Shown piece by piece: positions 10,965 through 21,932 of a DNA stretch of 64,000 nucleotides. Below the pieces are notes generated by a model. It saw nothing but the letters and a program-made list of their open reading frames with translations, ran no database searches and was not told where the DNA came from. The stretch is from positions 10,931,001 through 10,995,000 of the forward strand of contig JAXDDX010000001.1 in the NCBI GenBank assembly GCA_034670405.1, in the 5' to 3' direction. A program made the position numbers and the translations under genes. Numbering within the stretch: position 1 is the stretch's first letter; each line of letters opens with the position of its first letter. The stretch comes from Hoplostethus atlanticus (lineage: Eukaryota > Chordata > Actinopteri > Trachichthyiformes > Trachichthyidae).

Positions 10965-12566
10965 TCACTCAAATAGCCTTCTAAAGAAGCTTTTTTTGGC
11001 AGGGTTCATCTTAATTGTGGGATAGGTCTTCCTGTGCTTCATTTTCATAGGGGTGCGCTTTAGAGGCAGCACCTGTCGAGGTGGGGTCATTTCCTGACAG
11101 GGCAGACCTCCATGGTCCAGGCAGAAGTACTTGCTGTTGCCCTGAGAGAGCCTCAGCAGCAGAGTCTCAGTCAGCTCCATGCATTGGGCATGGACCCAGT
11201 GGCCTTCCTCCCCCCTGGAGCAGAAGATCATGGCTGGCCGGTGGAGCTCAGTAGAATAGTAAGGCTCCCATGTGTTGGGGTCTACCTGGCATCCCAAGCA
11301 GCATTTGATCCAGTAGCCTGTTTGGGACTCATCCTCCTCATCCTCCTCATTGTAAGTATCCCCTTCTGCATCACTACTGTCCTCCAGCTCATGGGGCTCA
11401 CGGCCAAAGTACAGCTCCTCAGAGTCCTCAAGTGGAGTGGAGTCCTCATAGTCTGTCGATTCTTGGCTGCAGCCCTGGGTTCCTTCCTCCCCCTTGCCTT
11501 CCTCCCCGCACTGGAAAGACATCTGATAGAAGTAATGCGATTCTGGTTGGGATGACCTTCCCTCGGTTGGAACCCCTATCAGAGCCATTCCCTCCCCCAA
11601 GCTGCCACCAAACCAGGTGCGGCTATGACTGATATCTGCGGTCCACTTAGGTGGTTCTAAGGACTCAATGTGGATCCCTTTGTCATCCAGGACCACTGCA
11701 CTGCATTCCATCCTCTTCTGAGAATCTGACTGATACCCTCCCAAGATAATATATCTGTGAGTGGGACCTGTGCGGGTGACGATAGCACTGGAGATGGATA
11801 TACCAGTGTCTAGGGCCTCACAGGAGAGCATGGGGCTGCCCTGTAGAAGCTCAACGCGCAAGCGAAAGAGTCGAGGGGGGCGGGAGTCAGAGGATAGACT
11901 GTGACCACCTAGCAAGTAGACACAGTCTTCTCTGGCAAGGGCCAGGTGGAAGGACTGTCCATCACTAAGCTCAGATAAAGTGTGAGCAGAGCAACAGCCA
12001 AACTCCAGGTCAATAAGGAATACTTGAGGAGGACAGTCTACAACCCTGTTCCAGGTCTCTGTGGTGCGCTCTCCTGCAGGCATGTAAGACCTACCCCCAA
12101 ACAACACACAGACCCTCTTTCCCCGGCTGCAAACCATACTGATTGTGTGGCCATATCGGGCCCCAGGCAGTTCTCCTACCAGCTCCTTCTCCTGGCAGCG
12201 CAAGGTCACTTTGCGATTGCAGCCGCGGCTATCCAGGGTCATCAGGTACAAGCTTGATGAGATCTCATTATTTGGGGTGCGGCCACCGTGGATGAGATAG
12301 CTCTCTGGGTACCCATCATGGGGGTCAAGGCGGCCAACAGCAGGACAACGCAATGGAGGAAGGTAGCAGGAGTCATTAGAGAAGGAGATGGCCCTCAACC
12401 TAAGCTCACCATGTTTTAGCCGTACCCCAAATATTCCTGTTGGACAGGAACGCTTGGGCCAGCCTTTCTGGCCGAACAGAAGAGATTCACCATCCAGCTG
12501 TAGCAGGGAGCAGCCGGGCTGTAGAAGGCTTGCACAGTTCACTGGAGTTAGTGGTTGCAGTGTCAT
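10965..12566 (-). CDS. rag2: V(D)J recombination-activating protein 2 (single coding exon)
   Basis: RAG2 is the non-catalytic cofactor of RAG1 and directs the recombinase to H3K4me3-marked chromatin. The frame is open to 12608, but the start is placed at 12566 because MTLQPLTPVNCASLLQPG is the conserved RAG2 N-terminus; this gives 533 aa, the usual teleost length. Residues 1 to about 350 form the Kelch-type propeller, with glycine pairs at 94-95, 157-158, 220-221, 276-277 and 320-321. Residues about 369-414 form the acidic hinge. The PHD finger starts at about 417: Cys 422/423 and 426, then H459, C462, C482 and H485. Y418 and W457 match the aromatic residues that bind H3K4me3 (mouse Y415, W453). 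A basic tail ends in KKSFFRRLFE. The gene is convergent with rag1, as in all jawed vertebrates. No disruption is seen. Confidence 0.99.
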   Translation of the reverse strand: MTLQPLTPVNCASLLQPGCSLLQLDGESLLFGQKGWPKRSCPTGIFGVRLKHGELRLRAISFSNDSCYLPPLRCPAVGRLDPHDGYPESYLIHGGRTPNNEISSSLYLMTLDSRGCNRKVTLRCQEKELVGELPGARYGHTISMVCSRGKRVCVLFGGRSYMPAGERTTETWNRVVDCPPQVFLIDLEFGCCSAHTLSELSDGQSFHLALAREDCVYLLGGHSLSSDSRPPRLFRLRVELLQGSPMLSCEALDTGISISSAIVTRTGPTHRYIILGGYQSDSQKRMECSAVVLDDKGIHIESLEPPKWTADISHSRTWFGGSLGEGMALIGVPTEGRSSQPESHYFYQMSFQCGEEGKGEEGTQGCSQESTDYEDSTPLEDSEELYFGREPHELEDSSDAEGDTYNEEDEEDESQTGYWIKCCLGCQVDPNTWEPYYSTELHRPAMIFCSRGEEGHWVHAQCMELTETLLLRLSQGNSKYFCLDHGGLPCQEMTPPRQVLPLKRTPMKMKHRKTYPTIKMNPAKKSFFRRLFE

Positions 12567-12580
12567 TCTGCAGCAGGTGC

Positions 12581-13517
12581 CTGCGTCAAAACAGAGAGAC
12601 AAACACAATGGTGTCAGTCAGCTGTTGCTTGTTTTGATGCAAGGATTTCAAACTTTTACATCCTGTTTATTATTGAGTGAAAGAGCATCATCAATCATAC
12701 TATGTACTGTAGGCTAGAGACAGACATGCCTAAACAAGGGCATGCAATCAGTAAGCATCTCCAAAAGTCACTTTAGTTTTGTAAACAATGGCATATTTCA
12801 TGCACACTGAAGTTGGATAATAATATAGGAACAATTAAAATTTCAGTTTAAGGTGATCCTATCCACACAGTTTTCTGCATAATACAGAGAAATTATTATT
12901 ATTATTATTAGTAGTATGTGCTTATAATGAAGGTGTAATATGTATTACATGTTATAAATAATCATAAATAATAAATAATCATCATTTTTAGTTTAGTTCA
13001 GTTTTAGATTATATTCAACTGAACATCTAAAAAATAAAGCTAAAAACACAAGGGATATATACAGTATATATATAACAACCAACACTTTCTGGAGCAGATG
13101 TCCACCCATCAAGTCAGGGACTTTCAGGACATGATAGACACATACTATTATCGGTACATTTTCTGGTTCAGAAATATCAGTACCATTATGACATGAATAG
13201 GTCAATTTGTAGCAATGGTTAATTTCATGAATTAGGGTTTTGTGGCCATCTGTGCTGCCACCATAATACTATATAATCTGTATTGTCATAATATTCGATT
13301 GTCATAATATTAGCTGTAATAATAACAATGTTAATACTGCTATGGACAATATAATTCTATGCCACACAGACACTGTTTTATATTCGACAGTCAATGGGAT
13401 GGCTAAGCATAAGCTGAATCAGTTGAGGTGGAGATAAGAGACACAACTGATTTGAAAGCCAGCCAAACTGTTCATTACTTCCATTAATTTAGAATCTGAA
13501 TTTTTAGCATTGCTTAC
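12581..13517 (-). other. rag2: Inferred 5' UTR intron of rag2
   Basis: Read on -, the intron starts GTAAGC at 13517 and ends GACGCAG at 12581, leaving 14 nt of 5' UTR before the rag2 ATG. It is AT-rich with an (ATT)n run near 12892-12910. No coding signal is visible. RAG2 has a non-coding first exon in other vertebrates; this splice pair is read from consensus only. Confidence 0.4.
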
Positions 13518-13720
13518 CTTCTGGCCAGCTGCAGGATGCGGTACTTGAACTTACTTAAGTGGGAATCTTAGATAGATTGACCTAAAGGCTCTTTATGTAA
13601 CCTTACTTTGACAAAGGCAGCGGATGACAGTGGCAATGGCAGTTTTTGAAGCTTCGTTGACTCAGAAACACTTCCAGATCTTGAGGTTAACTGTCTGTGA
13701 CTGCCGCTTACTGGCAGGTG
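13518..13720 (-). promoter_or_regulatory. rag2: Inferred rag2 non-coding exon 1 and promoter region
   Basis: The donor AAG|GTAAGC (exon ends at 13518 on -) marks a likely first exon. Upstream on - are a weak TATA-like CATAAA near 13594-13599 and an E-box CAGGTG at 13715-13720. A second E-box, CAGCTG, lies at 13526-13531 just inside the exon. The start site is not defined by sequence, so the outer limit is approximate. Confidence 0.35.
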
Positions 13721-15039
13721 TGCTGCCTGAATGCATTTAGTGAATCACTTGAGTTATAATATCACTGAATAAGCTACAACAAAGAAGGTGCAATAGGCTG
13801 TTCAGAGTGTCTTGTCCATTGAAGAACCCTAACCTGTTTGATACATTTTAGTGCATTTTCATGCAGAACTAGTGGATAGATCTGCTTTATTATTCTATTT
13901 AAAAGAAACCAGTGACACATTCCTTTTCTCACTCTTTTACCATAATACTGCTACAGCACTATAGTCATTAAGAAGCAAATTAAGGTAATTCAGTTAGAGA
14001 TAAGACACTTTACTTGTCTATACCTGTGCACTATCAAACATATCACGGTTTACAGCACTTGAGAAAACCATTAGTTCTTTAATGGGCATTGGCTAATTTG
14101 TATTGGCAAATCATTATGAAAATTTAATTTTAATTATAAATCTTAACACCATAGATGTTAATTTTCACCTTCCACAAATTTTCACCTTGCACAAAATAGT
14201 TCCAATAAACTGCCATGCCATCACCACATAGAAACAGACAGGCGTTCCAACCTGAACACAAGGGGAAGGGAGCATTTCAGTTGTTTAAGTATTTAGCTAC
14301 CAAAAGCACAACCACTCACAGACATCAACAGTGCAAAACTGGCTTTGTTGAAACCATAACATCCGAAAATAAATCACTATTGCTGAATGCCCCTTGGTCA
14401 TGTCAGAAATCTAAACAACAAATGCAGAAAAAATGACCTACATTCTGGAGGAAATGCATGATGACTACCCACTGAGGTGGTTTTAACTTGTCCACTCTCC
14501 ACCAACAATTCAAAACACCAGATAACAAGCATGTTGATAACTGTCTACAGTTCATCATATCACACCATAGCTAAGTGCGCCAGCGAAACAACAGTGAAGC
14601 AATTTGTCAGGAAGTTGGAATTATTGTGGCTAATAGAGCTGAAGCGTAAAAATAAAAATAGAATTCATAATCACCATAGGGAATTTGATTATCAGCCATG
14701 ACGGAGTAACCGTACAAGTTAGGCTGACCATGAGCTACGAGACTGCAAAACGATGGTATATGCTCCTGTAGAAGCCATAAGTCAATTTCATTTCAACTAC
14801 ATGTTTAAGAAATCATGTTTTATTTGTGAATTCCTGGGGAAGTACAACACTTCTCAGTTCTCACAGTCCTACCAATCACATCGCTGTTAACATGAAGATG
14901 TTACACACGCCGAAGTTTCACGGTTGGTAATCAGGACTGACTGGGCCGTACGTACTCCACCATGGTTTCTCTGTCAGACATGATGTGTTTTTTTAGGGAT
15001 GAGGAGTGTACGCAGGGGCGAAAATCACTACAGGATTCG
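13721..15039. other. Non-coding stretch between rag2 promoter and a LINE relic
   Basis: AT-rich sequence with no ORF that shows coding bias or motifs. I see no RNA gene and no clear repeat. Regulatory DNA for rag2 could lie here but nothing specific supports that. Confidence 0.5.
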
Positions 15040-15198
15040 ATGTGGGAGTTTTTCCTTGTCCTCTGTGAGGGTCTAAGGCTGGGGGATGTCGTGTACTAAC
15101 CATTTATTATTTTCACATGTTGGGCACTGTGAAGCCCTTAGAGACTGTAACGGTGATTAAGGGCTATACAAATAAATGTGATTTGATTTGATTTGATG
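15040..15198 (+). mobile_element. LINE 3' end relic (L2-like tail)
   Basis: The phrase gggagtttttccttg, then gactgtaacggtgattaagg, then gctatacaaataaa followed by a short (TTTGA)n tail is the typical 3' end of fish L2/CR1-type non-LTR retrotransposons. Only the 3' UTR remains, as expected for a 5'-truncated insertion. Family assignment is from memory of the tail motif. Confidence 0.65.
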
Positions 15199-17101
15199 AA
15201 ATCACCTACAGTCGCTTATGGAATAACTAGTTCATTCCCACATTAGGTACACAATCTTGTACCTTTGGCTTTAAAAAAGAAAAATCAATTGTTACAAGGT
15301 CATGATTCATGGTCATGATTACTTCTGATTAATGCCTCCCAATTCCATGGCATCCACTAACTTTAATAGACAAAGCCTGGAATAGCAAAGTTTGGAAAAA
15401 TACCTAACAGATAACCATCTTGTCTGCCATCATCATATTTTAACTGACACAGACATAAACAATCATTCTGTCGAGTTTTACTAATACTTTCCCAACTTTG
15501 ATATGCTACTTTAACATCTGAAATACTATACCAGAAAACCATTAATGCTTTCTAAAACAATGTCTTCCTCAAGCCAAACAGGTTTCTAATACCTGAAACC
15601 CTTCCTTATGGACCTCACACAGATGACAAAAGTAGTTTATCCACCAGGGCTAAGGATCAATACACTTTTTAAAAAACTGATGATGCAACACATACCAGAG
15701 ACACCCTTCCTCCACCCCGTTTGAATTTTTGGCATCTAGAAAAATATGTGTGTAGGGTGTTAGGTGTAGCCTGTCTCACACACACACACACAGACATTGG
15801 TCATATCACAGTAAACCATGTAAACACTATCCCTTTCACTGAACACTTTGACTTTCTCCCTCAGAGCTGAGTGACGTGCTCTACTGTGTGTGCAGTCAGT
15901 GGAAGTGTGTGATTCGTGATCGCTCACAGCACACCGACTCTAAAGCATGACTCACATATGGTACTGTTGTATGAAGGGACGGTGAAAGAGAGGAGCACAA
16001 CAGCTCCTTTCAATAAATGATTACGTCTGAGATTTCTTTCTATAGGGATTGGCCCAGGTACAGTCTATCATATAAGACACACACACACACAAGCTGAAAC
16101 ACCCAGAGAAACACTGAGCTGGGAGCAGATGTCTACCCACTCATTAGCATAATGTTTTTGTGCATCGAGTAGCTGAGAGAAAACTCGGGGAGTGTGCAAA
16201 ACAAAGGCTGAAACCACAAGTGCCTGGAAGACCGTTACAGCTTGAAAACACAACACAGCAGAGCACCTGTGCCTAAACTGTTGCTTAGAGGGGCGGTGTG
16301 GAAGAGAAAACAATTTACCCCTGTTTGCAGAGAGGATATAATACATCAGCACCTAACAGTGGGATGTGCTGACTGGAAATGTTTTTCTTCTTTTTTTTTT
16401 TTATGAGTTGAGAAATATTACATCCAAATAAACATTCAATCCAGCCCCGGAAAAATAAACCTGCATAGTCACCTTGAGGCAACAACACAAAGCACTGTTG
16501 AAAATACTGCCTGCTATGAAGTTGCAGCTGGGATGGTGCAGAGTGTAAGTAGGAGGCGCAGCAGTGCACGGCAGACCCCGGGCCATGCAGGGATTTGTAC
16601 ATAATTGATAGAACAAAGTAATTAGGATCTATGGCACCACCTGTTTCTGTCCCGTGTAATGTATCACTACCTGACTGCTCCCACCCTGAAGCAGGGGTTT
16701 GACGGATGACACGATGACAGCTCTGATGTTCTGACGATCACCGTGCAGCAGTGTTTATCACTATTTAATGTTACAGTAATTGTTCCCCTTGTGGTGATTG
16801 GAACTGGAGTGCCAGTGGGGTAATTTCACCTCACTCTGGCTAATATTGCTGCAGTACTGTACTTATCATCTCGTGACAAGCGACCCGTAATACCACAGTT
16901 CAGCTTTTACATTCAGTGTCATTCCTTCAAGGCGACAATACTCCCTTATTTCGATCCACACTGTCCCTCCCATGCTCCACGGTTTCCAATCTTTCTATCC
17001 ATTGTTATCCTGTTATTCTTCCCATTGTTTTCTGCTTTCCCCTTTCCTGTCTCTGTGCAGGTGAACAGAGACTACGGTTTTCTTGCCTTGGTGTGTGGCA
17101 G
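15199..17101. other. Non-coding stretch upstream of the iftap-like exon
   Basis: Unique AT-rich DNA with a short (CA)n run at 15776-15792 and a poly(A/T)-rich patch near 16388. A strong polypyrimidine-AG acceptor (ttcctgtctctgtgcag) ends at 17060. Using it would put a TGA in frame at the start of the following candidate exon, so the acceptor at 17100-17101 is preferred. No 5' exon with an ATG could be identified. Confidence 0.4.
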
Positions 17102-17209
17102 GATGCCAGTTGGTGGAGAGTGGCTCAGATACCCTGGCGCACGACCAGATGCTAGTGGAAGCCCTGGAGCCTTTCTGCAGCTCCTCTGAGCATTTACCTG
17201 TCTCCACCG
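17102..17209 (+). CDS. iftap: Candidate exon, IFTAP N-terminus-like (partial, tentative)
   Basis: Between an acceptor ggcag and a donor G|GTCAGT is an open frame with vertebrate-type codon use. It reads SGSDTLAHDQMLVEALEPF in its middle. From memory of the human protein, this resembles the IFTAP N-terminus in the order S-G, acidic/hydrophobic, D-Q, L, E/D, L-E/D, F and then E. IFTAP (intraflagellar transport-associated protein) adjoins RAG2 in tetrapods, and the strand fits a gene divergent from rag2. No in-frame ATG lies in this exon, so an upstream exon is needed or the gene is decayed. A competing open frame (ATG at 17103) has weaker codon bias. Similarity is short and unverified. Confidence 0.33.
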
Positions 17210-17325
17210 GTCAGTGTTGCAGTCACAGGTTGTGACTGTAATATGCTGAACAGGCCACCTACAGCCATATTTTAAGCTGATAGGCACAGAGTTGCGCTTA
17301 CTCTGCCATTCCCTTTCCCCAACAG

Positions 17326-17540
17326 GGAATACTGGGGGTAGACACACAACTGTGGTCCCACGACTTAACTCGGTGAGATGGAGAGATCAAGAGAGGAGAG
17401 AGTGGTCAGCGTGGCGAGGGAGAGAGGTCTTGCAGCAGAAAGACAGCTCGGTGACTGCATCTTGCCTGCTGATCAGGAGGAGGTCAGTGGCTTGTGGATC
17501 CTTCGCTCTCTCCTGCAAGCTTGATAGACTGAAGCTTTGA
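17326..17540 (+). other. Possible exon or open segment downstream of the iftap-like exon
   Basis: The acceptor ctttccccaacag at about 17325 is strong, and the frame continuing phase-correctly from the exon ending at 17209 stays open to a stop at 17540. The peptide (GNTGGRHTTVVPR at its start) has no similarity I recognise. It may be chance or a diverged exon. Confidence 0.15.
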
Positions 17541-18614
17541 GAGAGAGAGAAAACCTCCACAGCAATTTTCAATCACACCGAAGGTGTTTATTAACCCCTC
17601 CTTTCCTTCGCCTGTCGCAGTGCTTTTCCCCCTTTCTCTCTGTCTGTCTCCTCTAGTTTATCTCCGCCATCCTCCCTATTTCGGTGATTCTCGATTTTCT
17701 TTAAGCAAATGGCTGGATTGTTTCAGCGCAGGGGAGTTTACTTCAGATGTGTACACTGAAGCATGAACAGGACCTCAGGCAATGCCAGCTATTGATTTTA
17801 CCATGATTCAGATTAGAGGGCTCCCTGTTGCAATCGATACAATACATCAGTGAACTGCACAGTGAAACTGATGGTCTCGGATAGGATCCCATATTTGGTT
17901 TCCAATTAATCACGCTGTTGATTATTTTGAAGATTAAAAGGCAGTTGAGTGAGCACAAGATCACTTAGCCTAAAAAAGTTCAGCGCAAGAGGCACTCAAC
18001 TGTCCAAACACATCGGACACAGGATGTAACAACTACGGTAAATAACCCTATTTGATCATCGTGATTGAATTTTATGGACTACTAGACACTGTTGTAAGTG
18101 AATGATAAGATTAGGATGAAAGATTTTCCTCTCATACCGTTCTCTTGCAGTGTCTCTTGTCTTATTGTAATGAACTACAGTGCTGCTGGTGTGGTAGCTG
18201 GCAGCTGTGGGAATGAATGCTGCTTTCCATCAGCCACGATGCTGAAGGCGACGTAGTTCACATCATATGTTGTATTTGTATTTTGTGATGTCATACTAAT
18301 AAAAAGGCCACTGCCCATGTAGTTTTCACTTCAGGAATTGTTCATTTCAGCTTGGTCAGCTTTTTTCATATTTTTTGATATTCTCTGGGGGTTGACATGA
18401 AGTGCATGGAGCATTTCTGAGAATGTGATGTGGCCTTTATAGAAACTTTTGACAGGTGGTAGCACCAGCATACTCTACAGTTTCTCCAACTGAAATATAT
18501 TGAAGAGAGCTGTTGATTGCCTGGATTTTCATTTAGACATTAGTTAGTTAGTTAGTTAGTATGTGTGCATTTTTAAGCTTCTGTAAATGAAAGAGTTGGA
18601 TCTGTTTTCTGTAG

Positions 18615-18778
18615 ATGAATAACTACTTAGTTGTTGGTGACTTCATCTGGGTGGAGGAGGATGCCAGCACTGATCCAGATAATACTACTCACCCAGATAA
18701 TAATACTACATTTTGGTGCTCTGCTTACTCTAAACTTTCTCCTCTACCTTGTCAGAATTCAGATCAGCATTATGGAAG
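18615..18778 (+). CDS. iftap: Candidate exon, IFTAP middle-region-like (partial, tentative)
   Basis: After the acceptor ttttctgtag the frame reads NNYLVVGDFIWVEEDASTD. From memory, human IFTAP has a segment of the same pattern in its middle (N, aromatic, L, then D with hydrophobics, then E-E). It lies on the same strand and in the same order as the exon at 17.1 kb. The 3' limit is uncertain: GT donors follow at 18715 (TTTTG|GTGCTC) and at 18779 (GGAAG|GTGTTC). The frame itself is open to 18797. Similarity is short, so this is inference supported mainly by order and synteny. Confidence 0.28.
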
Positions 18779-18799
18779 GTGTTCCTTTAGAAGAGCATA

Positions 18800-19351
18800 A
18801 TGGCATTCTTGTTATCTGAAAATAAGGTGGTTTAATTGTGCGTATGGATCTTCATTATTATCAATTTATCCCAATCCTTTCTGATTATGGTGAAATTAGA
18901 GGTAGATTTTTGCCATGCAGTATTGATATGAGGCTTTGAGATGGCTACAATGCTATTTCACGGAGAATGGTTCCTTTAATCGAGGCTTCTTTGACAATAA
19001 ATTACATTCACTGAGTTCTCACATTTTGTCCAAAATGAGTGAAAAACTCAATACAAGTAAAATATTTCTTAATCCAAGTACGAATCCAAGATATAAACCA
19101 GTCCCTCCATAAGCCTGTCAAAGGCATTTATGGGCCCACCTTTCATTTAATAGGATTAAGAAAATATATTCATATTATTCCTGTGATTAAGGAAGTCAGT
19201 TTGCTTTAGTTTACATTATTATTTTTATGCATCTCCAACTCGCTTTGTTGTCCTGCTATTAGTGTTGCGGGTATGGCTTTCCTGTTGTTTCATACTGTCA
19301 ATACACCTTGTTTAACAAGGCTTTAACTCTAAGAGATGTGGGTGTGCATAT

Positions 19352-19392
<41 letters not shown>

Positions 19393-20183
19393 GCACATGG
19401 ACATGTTTTCTGTAATGTAGACCTGCTCCATCCACAGAATCTGTGTGATCTGGTGTAGGCTGTAGTAAACAGTGGAGTGGTAGGCAAGCCATGGAGACCA
19501 TCTATGTGGTCTTTGCCAAACAGTATAAAAATGATTTGGCTGTTGTCTCCCTGCTGCCACTCAGAGATGCTGACATCATGAAATAGCTGACTGTGAACTC
19601 CCACCTTGATTAGCATGTAATTATGAATATGCTGTGGTGAGCGTAAAACCAGACTGAACCGAGACTGTTCTGGAAAGCTGTGTCTCTTTGACACTGAGCG
19701 GCCTGTAATTGCCTCAACAACACGATCAATGGCCGCTCAGCATTTGACATCTGGATGAATCATCCTGCCTGGGCTCTTTGGGGAGATTTAGGCCACCTTT
19801 TAACAGTCATGCTTTATATTAGTTAAATTGTTTAGATAACTTTGGCCGAACAATTCCTGAACCCTTGCACACAGGCTACAGTGTATGTGCATTTATTTAA
19901 AGCTACAGTGTGCTTTAAAGCTAGAGTGCTGTGGGGGTGGTTTTGGACAGACCTACCCAAAATAAAGCAAGCTCCACAAATACCAGGTCTATTTGCATGC
20001 TCCTCTATGGACAGACAACACCTTTGAAGGTGTATACAGTAACCTTGTGACTGTTACTATGCAGACTGTTACTAGAAGAAATGTACATTTCTATTCTTAC
20101 GTAAAATTGACACCACAACTTTTTGCCAGCCATAACTCCAAGTACCAATCTACAGGATGGGAGAAGAGGTTATTAAGATATAT
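18800..20183. other. Non-coding stretch with a GT microsatellite
   Basis: Mostly AT-rich unique DNA. A (GT)n microsatellite with one GC interruption is at 19354-19390. On -, 19694-19329 is open for 121 codons, but part of that is translated microsatellite. The segment near 19560-19640 contains octamer- and homeodomain-like AT motifs (catgtaattatgaatatgc) and looks like regulatory rather than coding sequence. Confidence 0.4.
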
Positions 20184-20570
20184 TATAACAATAATAATAA
20201 ACTTTGTATAGCACTTTTCATAACAAAGTTACACAGTGCTTTACAGAGTCAATAAAATGTTTTAAAGAATCAGTAAATTAAAGGACAGAAGATAGCATAA
20301 ATAGCATAAAAAGAACAAAAAACGGCTCGTAAGGCGTTTAAAGGTGATAAAGCAGGGGATATACCACACTGAGCCTGAAAGGTTATCAGTAGAATCTTAA
20401 AATCAATCCTAAACTAACCAGCCAGTGAAGAGAGGCTCAAATAGGAGTAATAAGGTCCAGGTTTTTAGAGTTTGTTAGAAGCCTTGCAGCTGCATTTTGC
20501 ACTAGCTGCAAATGGGAGCGCGATCTTTGACTTAGGACAGAGTAGAGGAGATTACAGTAGTTAAGACGTG
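20184..20570 (-). mobile_element. LINE 3' region relic with (ATT)n tail
   Basis: On - the end reads GTAAAGCACTGTGTAACTTTG, then GAAAAGTGCTATACAAAG, then a TTATTATTATT run, a common 3' terminus of fish non-LTR elements. The body (20380-20570) has the recurrent phrases cagccagtgaagagaggctc and ccttgcagctgcattttgcac seen in many teleost genomes. The element is 5'-truncated and non-coding. Confidence 0.6.
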
Positions 20571-20955
20571 GCTCAGCTCTCTCTTCACCACCACAGTCCG
20601 ATACAACGCCAGCATTACTGCAGCTGCTGCACCTAACCAGCAGTCAATCTCCCAATCCCCTTTACCCCAACATTTTAATTACTATTTTGAGCCCTAAATA
20701 AACTGTCCCCTTTTTCTACCGCCTTAGTCTCCTCTGGCCTCCGTACAATAATTTTAAGAACTTGTGTGTTGCTTCAAGGTTAAAGTTAATTCTTTGGGTG
20801 AAACTCCCAAGGTGGCGTTACGTCAGAAACCCTCCTTAGCAAGGTCACAAACATGCATGTTCCACACAATTGTTGTGCAGTATTGTAACATGATATATGT
20901 TAACATGTGTTGTTTTCAATAATTTTCCATATCTGTTTACTCCTGTTCAGAGTCA

Positions 20956-21092
20956 ATGGGCGGCTGGAGCCTGCCCCAGCATGAATTGGGCAGAAGGCAG
21001 GGAAACACCCTGGACAGGTTGCTAGTCCGTGACAGAACACTAAGACATACAAACACACTCTCATTCACACCTATGGGCAATTTGGCATCTCT
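20956..21092 (-). mobile_element. Fragment of a tRNA-like SINE family (3' half)
   Basis: Read on -, it contains CAACCTGTCCAGGGTGT, then CTGCCTTCTGCCCAATTC, then GCTGGGGCAGGCTCCAGCC. These match the 3' part of the copy at 57887-58206 and the widespread fish repeat with those phrases. The promoter half is missing. Confidence 0.6.
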
Positions 21093-21544
21093 AAAGGAAG
21101 GAATCAAAGGACCTTTTTGCTGTGAGGCAACATTATCTTTTCACATTGTTGTGCAGACACATGCACAATACAGTACATACATACAGTATATATACAAAAC
21201 ATACATGCAAACCCACATTCACATTGTGTTAGTTCACATTGACACATACGTACAATTACTCATACAGTTAGCTATATTCAAATGTATACATACATTGTTG
21301 TATATAATATGTATAGTAAGCACAAACACAATATATAGATCAGTAAGTATGCATTTCAGGCCATACACTACATACATGTGTCTGAACACAGATACTATTT
21401 ACAATACATCCATGGACAAAGCTGAGCAAAGTTACGGGGAATTGATTGAATTTTGTATGAATATGATCACCTGTGTCCAATTAAGTATAACCATTGAGGC
21501 ATTGATTTTTGCAGTGGGCCTTTCAAGAAGACAGATGTCGTGAA
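21093..21544. other. ATAC-rich low-complexity DNA
   Basis: Repeated imperfect acatac/atacagt words run to about 21430. A 195-codon open frame on + (20956-21543) crosses the SINE fragment and this low-complexity DNA, so it is not taken as a gene. Confidence 0.5.
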
Positions 21545-21929
21545 ATAATGGCAGCCAGGCATTCATAGCTGTTCATAGCAATTGTGGTGTTGTACCACCC
21601 TGTAATGGTCTTTTGGCAGAAGTAGCGAGGATTATACGCTTCTCTTGAAAAGACAAGGAAAGTAGTCTGTGACCAAAGAACAGGACAAATTGGTACAGGC
21701 TTTCTAACTAGTATGCTTAATGTATCTGCAACATGGTGCCAAAGTGCGTTAACGGGTTGACAATACCAAAACATGTGTATGAAGTCATCTAATTTGGAGG
21801 CAGGACACATCACAGTGGTCAGATTGGCTTTAAACCTGCATGCTGGAGTAAAATAAGATCTATGGACAAATTTAGTTCCAGTTCCAGTTACATGTAATAC
21901 CAAAAACTAAAGTCACTTTGAATAATGGG
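21545..21929 (-). mobile_element. L1-like LINE relic, C-terminal part of ORF2 (split by MITE)
   Basis: On - the translation contains HRSYFTPACRF, a C-x-x-S spacing, then HMFWYCQPVNALW. This matches the C-terminal Cys/His region of L1-clade reverse transcriptase ORFs (H-x-F-W-x-C). The reading frame continues on the other side of the element at 21933-22374, so one LINE copy was split. It is degraded and inactive. Confidence 0.65.
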
Positions 21930-21932
21930 TAA

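Noticed and set aside
11112-11555. 147-codon plus-strand ORF inside rag2
   Set aside because: It is the antisense shadow of the rag2 hinge and PHD region.
12567-12608. Upstream in-frame ATG extending rag2 by 14 codons
   Set aside because: The conserved RAG2 N-terminus starts at MTLQPL (12566), and the extension crosses the probable splice acceptor at 12581.
20956-21543. 195-codon plus-strand ORF
   Set aside because: It runs through a reverse-oriented SINE fragment and ATAC low-complexity DNA, with no protein motif.
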